Part shown: positions 28,229 through 37,899 of the stretch, piece by piece
How the letters are laid out: every line of letters starts with the position of its first letter
How positions within the stretch are numbered: position 1 is the first letter of the stretch
NCBI GenBank assembly: GCA_963786295.1
Contig: CAWAYV010000018.1
Coordinates: forward strand, 1-64,000
DNA: 64,000 bases
Origin: JACCZX01 sp963786295
Lineage (GTDB): Bacteria; Pseudomonadota; Gammaproteobacteria; Burkholderiales; Burkholderiaceae_F
Reading direction: 5' to 3'
Notes under the pieces: model-generated
Databases searched by the model: none
What the model saw: the letters and a program-made list of their open reading frames with translations, nothing else
What the model was told of the DNA's origin: nothing
Program-made: the position numbers and the translations under genes

Positions 28229-29031
28229 TTCACCTCAAACCACAGTGTCGTGAAATCGCTCTCCCAGTCGGTCCCCGGCTTATTGGAGGAGCGCAGCTCG
28301 GTTCCGCGCAGCAGCCACTTGCCGGCGCGAGGCAACTTGAAAACGGCACGACCCGCAGCATCGGTTTTTTTGAAAGCGCGATTGGTTCTACCTTCACGCA
28401 TGATGCCGAGGGAGAAGTCGATTAGCGGAGCTCCGTTTTTAAATACGCGTACAGGGAACTCCTCGCCGGCACGCAATGTGGTCGGATCCTTTTCCGGAAT
28501 GATTTCGAGTGCCAGTCCGACCGGCTGACTCCAAGAGCGATCAGCTTTCGGCCGGCCGACGCGCACGAACGTCTTCGCGTGCTTGCTGTAAATCTCGCGC
28601 CACGGTTTCGCTTTCGCTCCCTTGCCCGCGTACCACGCTTGCGTCAGCAGTGAGGGCGCGTCGATTTCGTCCAGGTAGTGCTGGACTTGCTTCCGGTTCA
28701 TCTCGATCGATTGCGGCGCCAGGGACAGCCACAGTGTGGCAAGGCCGGGATCGGGCAGCGCGACCCGAAGCTCAAGCGACCTTTTCTCCGGCTCTCCGGG
28801 CGGAATGTCAAACGTCTTGCCATTCAGGCGTGCGCGCGCGGCCACGATTCGATCGGGCTTGATCGCCGTATCAAACGCCGCGAACTTGTCACTGCTGGTC
28901 AAATCGATTTGCGCAATCGTGCCGGGTAGTACGGCTGTTCGGCGCGGTTGCAGCCATGTGTCGTGCGCGGCTGCAGAGGACCCCATGCAGCCGACGACCA
29001 GCGCGGCGAGCAGTACGCGCGCGCGATTCAT
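28225..29031 (-). CDS. DUF4198 periplasmic protein
   Basis: An intact 268-residue protein. The signal peptide ends at AAAHDTW, and the mature HDTWLQPRR start is the DUF4198 hallmark. There the N-terminal His is thought to help bind a metal, as in nickel/cobalt-uptake associated members. The C-terminal part (DAAGRAVFKLPRAGKWLLRG) is an Ig-like beta domain. It overlaps both the kinase gene upstream and the phosphatase-like gene downstream by 4 bases. A role in metal handling is an inference from the family. Confidence 0.8.
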   Translation of the reverse strand: MNRARVLLAALVVGCMGSSAAAHDTWLQPRRTAVLPGTIAQIDLTSSDKFAAFDTAIKPDRIVAARARLNGKTFDIPPGEPEKRSLELRVALPDPGLATLWLSLAPQSIEMNRKQVQHYLDEIDAPSLLTQAWYAGKGAKAKPWREIYSKHAKTFVRVGRPKADRSWSQPVGLALEIIPEKDPTTLRAGEEFPVRVFKNGAPLIDFSLGIMREGRTNRAFKKTDAAGRAVFKLPRAGKWLLRGTELRSSNKPGTDWESDFTTLWFEVK

Positions 29032-30347
29032 TCCGATGGCTCGGGTTGGTAACGGCGCGGCAATATCACGCGGAAGGTCGTGCCGAGCTCTGCACTGGAC
29101 TCAAGCTCAATCGTGGCGTTCAGCAAATCGCTCAAACGCTTGACGATCGAAAGCCCGACGCCTTCTCCCCTGGGCTGATTCACCTCGCGCCGATCGGTGT
29201 CGATCGCTGACCCGTTGGTATCGGCGGCTTCGGGGTCGACGCCGGCCTTGCGGTCGATCTCGTGCGACGCGACTGTGGCTGCTTTCAGCGCGCTGACCAA
29301 GGGCGCGCCTGGTCCGGCGTGAAAACCCGGGCCGGTGTCGTGCACCGTGAACATCCAGCGGTCAGGATCGTTCTCCTTGCTATCGCCCCAATTGACCGTT
29401 ACGCCGCCTTCGCGCGTGTACTTGAGTGCATTGATCAACAGATTCTGCGCGACCCGGCGTATCTTTACCGCGTCACCTTGCACGATCAGAGAATCAGAGC
29501 CGCCCGATTCGAGATACAAGCCACGCTCGTGGGCTTGCGTATGCAGCTCATCGCACAATTCCCGCAACAAGCTCGCCGCATCGAACTGTTTGACGTCTAG
29601 TCGCTCCTGGCCCGCCTGCAAGCGCGCCAGATTCATCACATCGTCCAGCATCATGTGCAGCGAGGATGTACTTCTCTGCAGCAGCGACAGAAATTTTTCT
29701 TTTATAGGCGCCGGAGCGGCGCTCGAACTGAGACCGGTAGTGGCATTCACGACCGCGCCCACATGGCCACGCAGGTCGTGTGCTGCTTGCCGCCAGAGTT
29801 CGGCGCGATCGCGCTGCAGTTTGCGCTCTTCGTTCAACGTGCGTGCCAGGTCGCGCACGTGTCCGGCCGCGTCGAGCTTCTCCAGTTCGAAGTATTGCGA
29901 CGTACTGTCGCTGACGCTCGAGATACACAGCTCGCTCAATATTCGGCGCGCGATCGACATCGCTTCGGGCGAACGATGCGCGCCCGCGCTCGCATAGCGC
30001 TCCAACTCGTCCAGCAGCACCAATTGCAGGTGTCCCCACTCGCGTGTGACTTCGCGCAGCCGGTAGCCCTGATGCCAGCGTTGCAGGCCGTGCGCCGCGG
30101 CATCTTCCTTCTGCTCCTGGTCAAGGGGCCGCGCATCCCGAGGCCACGCCTGCAATTTTCGGGCGAGCAGATCAAGCACGTCCGGGATGTGATCGTTAAA
30201 TTGCGACTGCGGCAGCGCGTTCACGGTCGTCAACTGCGGATCGGCGTCCGCGGCTGCACGCCACGCGTCCAGTATGGCTTCTTGCCGTCCGCGCAAGTGC
30301 GCAGCGACGGCGTTCAGCTCTTCGTCGATGATCTGTGTGCGATCCAT
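29028..30347 (-). CDS. soluble sensor histidine kinase with RsbRD-like N-terminal domain
   Basis: About 439 residues. The N-terminal helical domain (HLRGRQEAILDAWR and RWHQGYRLREVTREWG) resembles the RsbRD/globin-like sensor module. It is followed by an H-box (AAHDLRGHVGAVVN with the phospho-accepting His), an N-box (NLLINALKYTREGG), G1 (DTGPGF) and G2 (GEGVGLSIVKRL). About 50 unusual residues separate G1 and G2. There is no TM helix, so it is cytoplasmic. The ATG at 30347 is preferred over 30395. No response regulator is adjacent, so its partner is elsewhere. Confidence 0.83.
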   Translation of the reverse strand: MDRTQIIDEELNAVAAHLRGRQEAILDAWRAAADADPQLTTVNALPQSQFNDHIPDVLDLLARKLQAWPRDARPLDQEQKEDAAAHGLQRWHQGYRLREVTREWGHLQLVLLDELERYASAGAHRSPEAMSIARRILSELCISSVSDSTSQYFELEKLDAAGHVRDLARTLNEERKLQRDRAELWRQAAHDLRGHVGAVVNATTGLSSSAAPAPIKEKFLSLLQRSTSSLHMMLDDVMNLARLQAGQERLDVKQFDAASLLRELCDELHTQAHERGLYLESGGSDSLIVQGDAVKIRRVAQNLLINALKYTREGGVTVNWGDSKENDPDRWMFTVHDTGPGFHAGPGAPLVSALKAATVASHEIDRKAGVDPEAADTNGSAIDTDRREVNQPRGEGVGLSIVKRLSDLLNATIELESSAELGTTFRVILPRRYQPEPSE

Positions 30348-30502
30348 GCCGGAAAATCCAGTGGCGCCGGGCGCGCGACCGAATGAGCCGAGCATTGTAG
30401 GGTGCAGGCAAGTCGGGCGCTAACTGGGCGCTCGATGCACCGAGTTCACCACCCGATGGCGCGGGCATTGCCTTGTACCGGCAGACGAGCCGTGTGTTAA
30501 TC

Positions 30503-30537
30503 TTTACCATCCAGCCAGATGGTTTACAGATGGTAAA
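30503..30537. promoter_or_regulatory. probable autoregulatory operator of the ribbon-helix-helix gene
   Basis: TTTACCATC (30503-30511) and GATGGTAAA (30529-30537) are perfect inverted 9-mers. A third half-site, GATGGTTTA (30518-30526), is a direct copy 11 bases from the last. Half-sites spaced about one helical turn are what tandem RHH dimers bind. The last half-site touches the ATG at 30538, so bound repressor would block transcription start or translation start. No Shine-Dalgarno separates it from the ATG. Confidence 0.55.
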
Positions 30538-30942
30538 ATGGGCGAGTTAGTCAAGCAGTCCGATTCCGAGAAAATCACGATCAACGTCGGCTACGTCGAT
30601 TTAGGACACATTGATCTTCTGGTGCGCGAGGGTTTTTATTCGAACCGCACCGATCTGATTCGCACCGCGATTCGCAATCAGATTGCATCGCATGCAGACA
30701 CGCTGCGCCAGACGGTCACCCGACGCAGTCTGGTGCTTGGAATTCATCACTATTCGCGCAAGGATCTTGAGGCCGCACGCGCGCGTGGTGAGCGGCTGCA
30801 GATCCAGGTTCTCGGCCTGGCCAGCATTGCCGAGGACGTCACACCCGCACTAGCGCTGAAAACAATCGAGTCGATTGTCGTGCTGGGTGCGCTTCACGCG
30901 AGTGCTGGCGTTAAGCGCGCGCTTGCTTCTCGCATCAAGTAG
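30538..30942 (+). CDS. ribbon-helix-helix (CopG-family) regulator
   Basis: A 134-residue protein. The N-terminal half has the RHH pattern: a beta strand (EKITINVGYVDLGHIDLLV), then a helix-turn-helix with FYSNRTDLIRTAIRNQI. The C-terminal half (LGIHHYSRKDLEAARARGER onward) is longer than in minimal CopG proteins and may sense a ligand. It precedes a PHB depolymerase gene by 12 bases, so it probably represses that gene and itself. The ATG directly abuts the operator with no ribosome site, suggesting a leaderless message. Confidence 0.75.
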   Translation: MGELVKQSDSEKITINVGYVDLGHIDLLVREGFYSNRTDLIRTAIRNQIASHADTLRQTVTRRSLVLGIHHYSRKDLEAARARGERLQIQVLGLASIAEDVTPALALKTIESIVVLGALHASAGVKRALASRIK

Positions 30943-30954
30943 CACGGAGGAATT

Positions 30955-32139
30955 TTGAAGGTAGATAAACCGTTCATGGAAGCCATGCGGCACGCGACAC
31001 AATTGGTCCGCACGCGTGGGCCTGGCGCGGCGACCCGCTTCATTCAAGGATTGCTTCGGCCGAAACAGGTCAAGCCAACTCCGGCTTCGCCCGACATTCG
31101 CACCGCCGACGTTCGGACTGACGACTCCGCGGACACGATCGTCGAGGTCCTCGAGCCGCTTCCCGCGCATGACCTGCATGAGCAGCCGGTACCGCTCACA
31201 TTACCGAGCGAGGCGGGCCAATTTCTCAGTCAACGGTTTTCCGGACAAGCTGGGGCACGCAACTACAAGCTCTATGTTCCATCCGGCTATACCGGTACGC
31301 CGCTACCTCTTGTCGTCATGCTGCACGGCTGTACGCAAAACCCTGATGACTTTGCGGCCGGCACGCGGGCGAATCGGTGGGCCGAAAGCAAGCGCTGCCT
31401 GGTCGTCTATCCGGAACAGATTCAACGCGCCAACTCGCACCGATGCTGGAACTGGTTTCGCCCTGTTGACCAGCAAGCAGGTCACGGCGAGCCCGCAATC
31501 ATTGCCGGCATCGTGAGGCAGGTGATCGACGAGTATCAGATCGATGCGCGGCGTGTATATGTCGCCGGCCTATCAGCGGGCGGTGCGATGGCCGCGATCA
31601 TGGGGCACGAGTATCCGGAATTGTTTGCCGCGGTCGGCATTCATTCGGGGCTACCGGTAGGAGCCGCGCACGATGTGGCCTCGGCGTTAGCGTTGATGAA
31701 GACCGCGCAGTCGATGTTCACGCCAGTCGCAGGAACAGCAACCTTAACTCCGCGCGCAGTACCGGTAATCGTGCTGCACGGCGATGCCGATCGCACGGTC
31801 AATCCTGCCAATGCAGATCGATTGATTCAGAGCGCCGTCGAAACATATCAACTAATAAATCCAAGCTCGCCATTGCAGACAAGCATGCAGACGATCGATG
31901 CAGCTGACGACAGTCACGCGTACCGGCGGACTCGACATACGGCTGTAAACGGCACCAGCATGATCGAGCAATGGGAGATACACGGTGCGGGACACGCATG
32001 GTCCGGCGGAAATCCCGAGGGGTCGTACACCGACGCGCGCGGACCCGACGCTACGCAGGCAATGCTTCAATTCTTCGATCAACACGTCATGCCGGAGGAA
32101 GCGGCTCCGCACGTCATCGCTTCACCTGCCGTGATGTGA
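30955..32139 (+). CDS. poly(3-hydroxybutyrate) depolymerase-family esterase
   Basis: An intact 394-residue alpha/beta hydrolase of the Esterase_phb family. The oxyanion segment VVMLHGCTQNPDDFAAGTR, lipase box YVAGLSAGGAM (Ser nucleophile), VLHGDADRTVNPAN (Asp) and IHGAGHAWSGG (His) form the catalytic set. An N-terminal region of about 90 residues has no signal peptide, so the protein stays in the cytosol. Polymer mobilisation or feruloyl/acyl ester hydrolysis is likely. The start is TTG at 30955 behind GGAGG, weak initiation compatible with tight control by the upstream RHH protein. Confidence 0.88.
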   Translation: MKVDKPFMEAMRHATQLVRTRGPGAATRFIQGLLRPKQVKPTPASPDIRTADVRTDDSADTIVEVLEPLPAHDLHEQPVPLTLPSEAGQFLSQRFSGQAGARNYKLYVPSGYTGTPLPLVVMLHGCTQNPDDFAAGTRANRWAESKRCLVVYPEQIQRANSHRCWNWFRPVDQQAGHGEPAIIAGIVRQVIDEYQIDARRVYVAGLSAGGAMAAIMGHEYPELFAAVGIHSGLPVGAAHDVASALALMKTAQSMFTPVAGTATLTPRAVPVIVLHGDADRTVNPANADRLIQSAVETYQLINPSSPLQTSMQTIDAADDSHAYRRTRHTAVNGTSMIEQWEIHGAGHAWSGGNPEGSYTDARGPDATQAMLQFFDQHVMPEEAAPHVIASPAVM

Positions 32140-32287
32140 TCGTCGCCGGGGCCGGCCGCGTCATCGGCACCGACGGCCGAGATGTGCCCGGTCTCTTCCA
32201 GCACCGCCAGGCCACACGACCCAGGCACATCGTTTGCCATAGCTCCCGCGCTTCACTTACAACTTCTATCCAACCAGGGGGTTAGTC

Positions 32288-32557
32288 ATGAACTTCATTA
32301 TTTGGATTGTTATAGGTGGCCTTATCGGCTGGGTCGCAAGCATGATCATGAAGACCGATGCACAGCAAGGCATTTTCCTGAACATCGTGGTCGGCATTGT
32401 CGGCGCACTGTTGGGCGGTTGGTTGATCAGCCCGCTGGTGGGAATACCCACCATCAATCAGGATGCATTCAGTATCGGTGCACTGGTCGTGTCGTTGATC
32501 GGCGCCATCATTCTTTTAGCCATCGTCAATCTTTTCCGCCGCGGAGCGGTGCGTTAA
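32288..32557 (+). CDS. GlsB/YeaQ/YmgE family small membrane protein
   Basis: An 89-residue protein with three hydrophobic helices: IIWIVIGGLIGWVASMIM, IFLNIVVGIVGALLGGWLI and GALVVSLIGAIILLAIVNLF. This is the transglycosylase-associated family induced in stationary phase and envelope stress. The GxxxG-like glycine pattern suggests helix packing or oligomers. It is 23 bases before a glycine-zipper protein gene and shares its terminator, making a two-gene stress unit. Confidence 0.87.
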   Translation: MNFIIWIVIGGLIGWVASMIMKTDAQQGIFLNIVVGIVGALLGGWLISPLVGIPTINQDAFSIGALVVSLIGAIILLAIVNLFRRGAVR

Positions 32558-32580
32558 ACAAATTTCCAGGGAGCTAAGGC

Positions 32581-33057
32581 ATGAACAAAACTCTTGACAA
32601 GACTCCGGACGCCAATCGCGATCCGATTACCGGTACCCCCGGCTCGCATCCGGTCGGTACTGGCATCGGTGCAGCAGCAGGCGGCGTTGCCGCCGGAGCA
32701 GCCGCTGGCACATTGGCCGCAGGGCCAGTGGGCACGGCAGTGGGAGCGGCAATCGGCGCGGTAGCCGGTGGCTTGGCAGGAAAGGCAGTCGCCGAGGCCG
32801 TCGATCCGACGGTCGTCGACACGCACTGGCGCAGCCGTTATGAGCGCGAGCCGTACTACGAAAGCGGCATGACCTACGACGATTACGCGCCGAGCTATCG
32901 GTTAGGTGCCGATGCGCGTGCGCGCAATGCAAGCGCCAGATTTGAAGAAGTCGAGCACTCACTCGCTCGCGACTATGACACCGTTAAAGGCAAGTCGCGT
33001 CTGGAGTGGGAAAAAGCCAAGCGCGCAGCGCGCGCGGGGTGGGATACCGAGTACTAG
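32581..33057 (+). CDS. glycine-zipper protein with acidic/aromatic C-terminus
   Basis: A 158-residue protein. Residues 24-65 are a Gly/Ala zipper (VGTGIGAAAGGVAAGAAAGT and following), likely membrane-inserting. The C-terminal half is hydrophilic (HWRSRYEREPYYESGM, EVEHSLARDYDTVKGKSRL) and conserved in many proteobacterial stress proteins of unknown role. There is no cleavable signal peptide. It is cotranscribed with the GlsB-family gene and followed by a strong terminator. Confidence 0.72.
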   Translation: MNKTLDKTPDANRDPITGTPGSHPVGTGIGAAAGGVAAGAAAGTLAAGPVGTAVGAAIGAVAGGLAGKAVAEAVDPTVVDTHWRSRYEREPYYESGMTYDDYAPSYRLGADARARNASARFEEVEHSLARDYDTVKGKSRLEWEKAKRAARAGWDTEY

Positions 33058-33077
33058 ACACATCTTCAAAAACTAAG

Positions 33078-33106
33078 AAGCCCCGCTTCGGCGGGGCTTA
33101 TTTTTT
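33078..33106 (+). terminator. intrinsic terminator after the GlsB/glycine-zipper unit
   Basis: AAGCCCCGC-TTCG-GCGGGGCTT (33078-33099) is followed by ATTTTTT. A 9-base stem, TTCG loop and U-tract lie 20 bases past the stop of the glycine-zipper gene. Confidence 0.92.
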
Positions 33107-33133
33107 ACAACGAAACACATGTAGGAAATACCG

Positions 33134-35720
33134 ATGGCAACGAAGCGTTCGAGCAGCAAATCACCCCCCGCCACGTCTAGGCAACCCCAAAAGCCGAGCC
33201 GAGGGCGGATCAGATAAACAAACAGTAAGTGGGCCATCGGCGCGCACCCCCGCGCGTGCTTCTAAGGGGATCGTGTCGCGAGCAGCTTCAGCGCTACTCG
33301 ATGCTATGGACAGCAGCAGCCCGGACGTGCGCGCTGAAGCCGCTGCGGAGCGGCTTGCCGCAAAAATGGCCGGCACCGACGAGCTCGGGCGGGCGTTTCC
33401 TTCGAACGCAATCAAGGCTGCCGAATACGGACGCAAGGGCGCGTTGAATCCGCCGCAAGGCCAAAGCGAAGACGCACCCTCGAGTGATGTTTCGGCGAGC
33501 ACCATCACCGAGACGAACCGCAGCGACAAAACCGGCGCCCCGGCCGACGCCGGTGAGAACCCGAACAACGCACCGCTGGAAAAAGTGCGGGTTGACTCCG
33601 CCGGACGCGCACTGACGACCAATCAAGGCGTCGCAGTCTCCGACAACCAGAATTCACTGAAGGCAGGTCTGCGCGGGCCGACGTTGCTCGAAGACTTCAT
33701 CCTGCGCGAAAAAATTACACACTTCGATCACGAGCGCATTCCGGAACGGGTTGTTCACGCGCGCGGTTCCGCAGCGCACGGCTACTTCGAGTGCTACGAG
33801 CCGCTGACCGACATCACGATGGCCGCACCGTTCGCTGAAGCGGGAAAGCGCACGCCGGTATTCGTGCGCTTTTCCACCGTTGCCGGTGAACGCGGCTCGA
33901 CCGATCTGGCGCGCGACGTGCGCGGATTTGCCGTCAAGTTTTATACCGATCAAGGCAACTGGGATCTGGTCGGCAACAACATTCCGGTGTTCTTCATTCA
34001 GGACGCGATGAAGTTTCCGGACTTAGTGCATGCGGTCAAACCCGAGCCGCACAACGCGATGCCGCAGGCCGCGAGCGCGCACGACACGTTTTGGGACTTC
34101 GCGAGCCTGATGCCCGAGATCACGCACATGCTGATGTGGGTGATGTCGGATCGCGCGATACCGCGCAGCTACCGGATGATGCAGGGCTTTGGCGTGCACA
34201 CGTTTCGCCTGATAAATGCGCAGGGCAAATCGGTGTTCGTCAAATTCCACTGGAATCCGATCCTCGGGACGCACTCGGTCGTGTGGGATGAAGCCGTCCG
34301 GATCAGCGGCGCCGACCCCGACTTTCATCGTCGTGACTTGTGGGAAGCGATCGAGGGCGGCGCCTATCCCGAATATGAACTTGCGCTACAGATCTTCACC
34401 GAGCAACAGGCCGAAGAGTTCAGCTTCGACGTGCTCGACCCCACGAAGATCGTGCCCGAGGAACTGGTACCGCTGCGCCCGGTGGGCCGGATGGTGCTGA
34501 ATCGCAACCCGGACAACTTCTTTGCCGAAACCGAGCAGGTCGCGTTCTGCACGCAGCATGTCGTGCCCGGCATTGACTTCAGCAACGATCCCCTGCTGCA
34601 GGGGCGGAACTTTTCGTACCACGACACGCAGCTAAGTCGGCTCGGCGGCCCGAACTTTCATGAACTGCCGATCAACGCCTCGGTCACTCAAGTCCACAAC
34701 AATCAGCGCGATGGCATACAACGGCAGGCGATCCCCCGCGGTCGCGTTGCGTACGAGCCGAACTCGCTCGGCGGTGGATGTCCGTTCCAGGCTGGCAAGT
34801 TGGGCTTTACGTCGTTTCCCGAACCAATGCACGACGACAAGTTGCGCGGCAAGCCCGAAAAGTTCGCGGACCATTACACGCAGGCGACGCTTTTCTTTAA
34901 CAGTCAGACCCCCGTCGAGCAGAACCATATCGTCGAGGCATTCCGGTTTGAATTGACCAAAGTACAGACGCCGGCAGTTCGAGCGCGGATGGTCGCCGGG
35001 CTGATGAATGTCGATCGCGGGCTTGCAACAAGGGTTGCGCAGGGTCTCGGGATCGACTTGCCGCAACCCTTACCGCGCGTGCTCCCCAAACCGGCGCGAC
35101 CCGAGGTCACGAGCTCGGCCGCACTGTCGCTGTTTGCCCGGCCCGGTGACGGTTCGATTCGCACGCGCCGCGTCGCTTTGCTGGTGGCCGATGGCATCGA
35201 TGCGGCCGCTCTGCAGCTGATCTACGACACGCTGGCGGCACAGGGAGCGGTCGCCAACTATGTCGGGCATCGACTCGGTGCCGTGCAATCAGAGTCCGAC
35301 GGGCCGGTAGAAGTGGAGGTCACGATGGACACAGCGCCGGCTGTGTTGTTCGACGCGCTGGTGCTGCCGAGTGGGAAAGCCGCGATCGACGCGCTGGGTA
35401 AGAGCGATCAGGCGATGGAATTTCTAAAACTTCAATACCGACATTGCAAGCCGATTCTGGCGCTTGAAGGCGCGAGTGCGTTGCTCGAGGCTGCCGGCAT
35501 TTGGCCACGATTGCCCGACCGCAGCGCGGACCCAGGATTACTGGTGGTCGATGGCCAGGACGATGCAACCGTAGCCGAAGCGTTTGTCAAAGCGATCGCG
35601 CGTCACCGCCACTTTGAACGGCAACCGGATCCGCCGCCCGTTTCGGCAAAGCCAGCCATCAGTCCGCGGTCGCCAGCGCACCAACGTAACGACGGTTTCA
35701 TGATCCACGTTGACCCCTGA
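33134..35720 (+). CDS. katE: large-subunit monofunctional catalase (HPII/KatE type)
   Basis: Destroys hydrogen peroxide. At about 860 residues it is larger than E. coli HPII. Distal His is in ERVVHARGSAAHGYFE, distal Asn in GNWDLVGNNIPVFF, and the proximal haem Tyr region is FSYHDTQLSRLGGPNFHELP. The C-terminus (RRVALLVADGIDAAALQLI onward) is the flavodoxin-like domain found only in large catalases. An unusual Ala/Arg-rich N-terminal extension of about 170 residues precedes the core. The ATG at 33134 requires one indel near 33205 to join the main frame. It follows the terminator and so has its own promoter. Confidence 0.93.
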
Positions 35721-35799
35721 TAGGCGCGGCGATTGCTCAGATCGGCGCCTGCTTTACTAGTTAAGTAGCACGCTTATCTAACCGCCCAGGAGGCAACAA

Positions 35800-36394
35800 A
35801 TGAACGACCATGTCAAAGAACTTTTGTATCAAATGCTGGAAACGGAATTGGGCGGAGTGCAGGTTTACACAACCGCTCTGAAGTGTGTAGTCAACGACGA
35901 CCTCAAGGAAGAATGGACCGAGTATCTTGAACAGACCGAACGCCATGTCGAGGTCATGCGTGAGCTGTTCAGCAAGTTAGGCCTCGATCCCGAGGCGCAA
36001 ACCCCGGGCCGTCAGGTGGTACACCACATTGGCGAGTCGCTTGTGCAGGCGATGCAAATGGCACTGGCGAGCGGTGGCGAACCGGAAGCTGCGGAGCTCG
36101 TCGCTTGCGAGTGCGTGGTGCTCGCCGAAACCAAGGACCACTTGAATTGGGAATTGCTCTCAAAGTACGCCGAGAAAGCCAAGGGCGATGAGAAGAAAGC
36201 CATGACAGGCCGCATGCGAGGAAGTCGAAGAGCAGGAAGACGAGCACATCTATCACAGCAAGGGCTGGTGCCGTGAGTTGTGGATTCAGTCGCTAGGGAT
36301 GCCTGCGGTTCTGCCACCGCCGGAAGAAGAGAAGAAGATGTTAAGACTGCCATCGGTGCAGCGCGCGCAGAGAAAGCGCGCGAGGAAATGTTGT
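35800..36394 (+). CDS. ferritin-like four-helix protein
   Basis: About 198 residues, starting at an ATG with AGGAGG 9 bases upstream. Candidate di-metal ligands are EQTERHVEVM (ExxRH), AETKDHLNWEL and, after a slip near 36210, EEVEEQEDEHIYH. This matches the ExxH spacing of ferritin-like or rubrerythrin-like bundles. A second slip near 36335 leads to the stop at 36392-36394. It sits right after the catalase, consistent with iron or peroxide defence. Whether it stores iron or is an oxidase is not clear. Confidence 0.72.
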
Positions 36395-36409
36395 AGGCAG
36401 GTTTGGGAT

Positions 36410-36736
36410 TCAGCGAATCGCCGGGATGATTACTGCCAGCACCGCAATGATGGCGGCGACGATCGCTATCCATCGGCTGATGTAAGCGTCGCGCGCGCTG
36501 CGCTGCGCCGCCTGGGCTGACAGCTCAACGGCGGTCAGCGCACGCTCGCGGCGGTCTTGCCTGCTCAGTTTTTCCGCAATCTTTAATTCTTCACGCTCGA
36601 CATAGCGGATCGCCGTGCGAATCGACTGGGCGTTCGTGCCGAACTCACCTCGGGCGAGCGCTTCGTTGACGGCTTCCAGGCCACCGTGCTCTCTGGCCCA
36701 GGCCTCCACGTCCGAGATAGTGTCAAAAGAAACCAT
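36410..36736 (-). CDS. small tail-anchored membrane protein of unknown function
   Basis: A 108-residue protein with a soluble N-terminal part (VEAWAREHGGLEAVNEALAR, then a charged helix EEELKIAEKLSRQDRRERA-like) and one C-terminal helix (WIAIVAAIIAVLAVIIPAI). There is no signal peptide. I do not recognise a family. It is alone on the reverse strand between the ferritin-like and YihY genes, and its small size lowers confidence. Confidence 0.6.
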   Translation of the reverse strand: MVSFDTISDVEAWAREHGGLEAVNEALARGEFGTNAQSIRTAIRYVEREELKIAEKLSRQDRRERALTAVELSAQAAQRSARDAYISRWIAIVAAIIAVLAVIIPAIR

Positions 36737-36833
36737 GCGCTAATGGATGCTGCAAACCTGCACGATCGGGTTACGCCCGGACCGAGCATGATAATTGCGA
36801 GCGCCAGCTTCGTCGGCAAAAAAAGAGGCGGTC

Positions 36834-37899
36834 ATGAGCAGCCACGTGCCCTTGAATAAGTGGTGGGCGCTTATCAAGAGCGCCGTTAACGCGTGGATCG
36901 AAGACTACGCACCCAGCATGGGGGCAGCCCTCTCGTACTACACCGTGTTCTCGCTGGCACCCACGTTGTTGATTGTCATTTCGGTCGCCGGATTGGTGTT
37001 CGGCGAGGAGGCCGCGCGTGGTGAGATTTTCGGTCAACTCCGTGGCTTGATGGGTGTCGACGCTGCGAAGGTGATCGAGGATGTCCTGACCAGCGTCAGC
37101 AAGCCGACCGAGGGTATTGCTGCGACCGTTACCGGCCTTGTCCTGCTGCTTATAGGCGCGACTACAGTGTTCGGGGAACTGCAGGATGCGTTGGATCGCA
37201 TTTGGCGGGCTCCCGTGCGTGACAAGACCAGAGGTCTGTGGGGCCTGTTGCGGGAACGCCTGCTCTCGTTCGGCATGATCCTCGGCATCGGATTCTTGCT
37301 AATCGTTTCACTGGTTTTAAGCGCGGCGATCGCGGCGCTGGGAAGGTGGTGGAGCGGGGCGTTTGGCGGTTGGGAGGTGCTAGCCCAGATCGTCAACCTC
37401 GTCGTCGGCTACGCCTTCACCACCGTCGGCTTCGCATTGATTTACAAAATCATGCCGCGCGTGAAGGTGCGTTGGCACGACGTCTGGCTCGGCGCGGCGG
37501 TGACGGCGCTTCTGTTCACGATTGGCCGGTTTCTCATTGGGCTGTACATCGGCAAGAGCGGGGTCGCTTCAGGCTTTGGTGCGGCCGGATCGCTCGTGAT
37601 TGTTCTTATCTGGGTGTATTACTCCGCTCAGATTTTCCTGCTGGGCGCGGAGTTCACATGGGTCTACGCGCGCACTTTTGGTTCGATGCGCGGGATCGAT
37701 GCGGTGACTAACCAGGACGACGCCGGTGCGCCGACCATTCCGTTGCGCAGTGAAGGTGGTGACACCATTGCTTGCGTCCCGACCGTCGCATTCAACCACG
37801 CCTGCGAGCCCGCGTCCGATGTGGATGAACGTAGGCGCTGGTGTCGCGTTCCTGTTGGCGTTGAACTATGTAGGTTCGCGCCTGGTGCGACGCCGCTAA
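36834..37899 (+). CDS. YihY/BrkB family membrane protein
   Basis: About 355 residues with six core TM helices. Motifs are MGAALSYYTVFSLAPTLLI, the helix TGLVLLLIGATTVFGELQDALDRIW and ASGFGAAGSLVIVLIWVYYS. The start is the ATG at 36834 behind GAGGCGG. In the main frame the sequence turns to non-membrane residues after about 37740. A neighbouring frame ends instead as WMNVGAGVAFLLALNYVG and stops at 37899, so one indel between 37740 and 37815 gives the natural C-terminal helix. Family function is unsettled; the old RNase BN label is wrong. It converges on nnrD, with stops overlapping by 4 bases. Confidence 0.86.
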
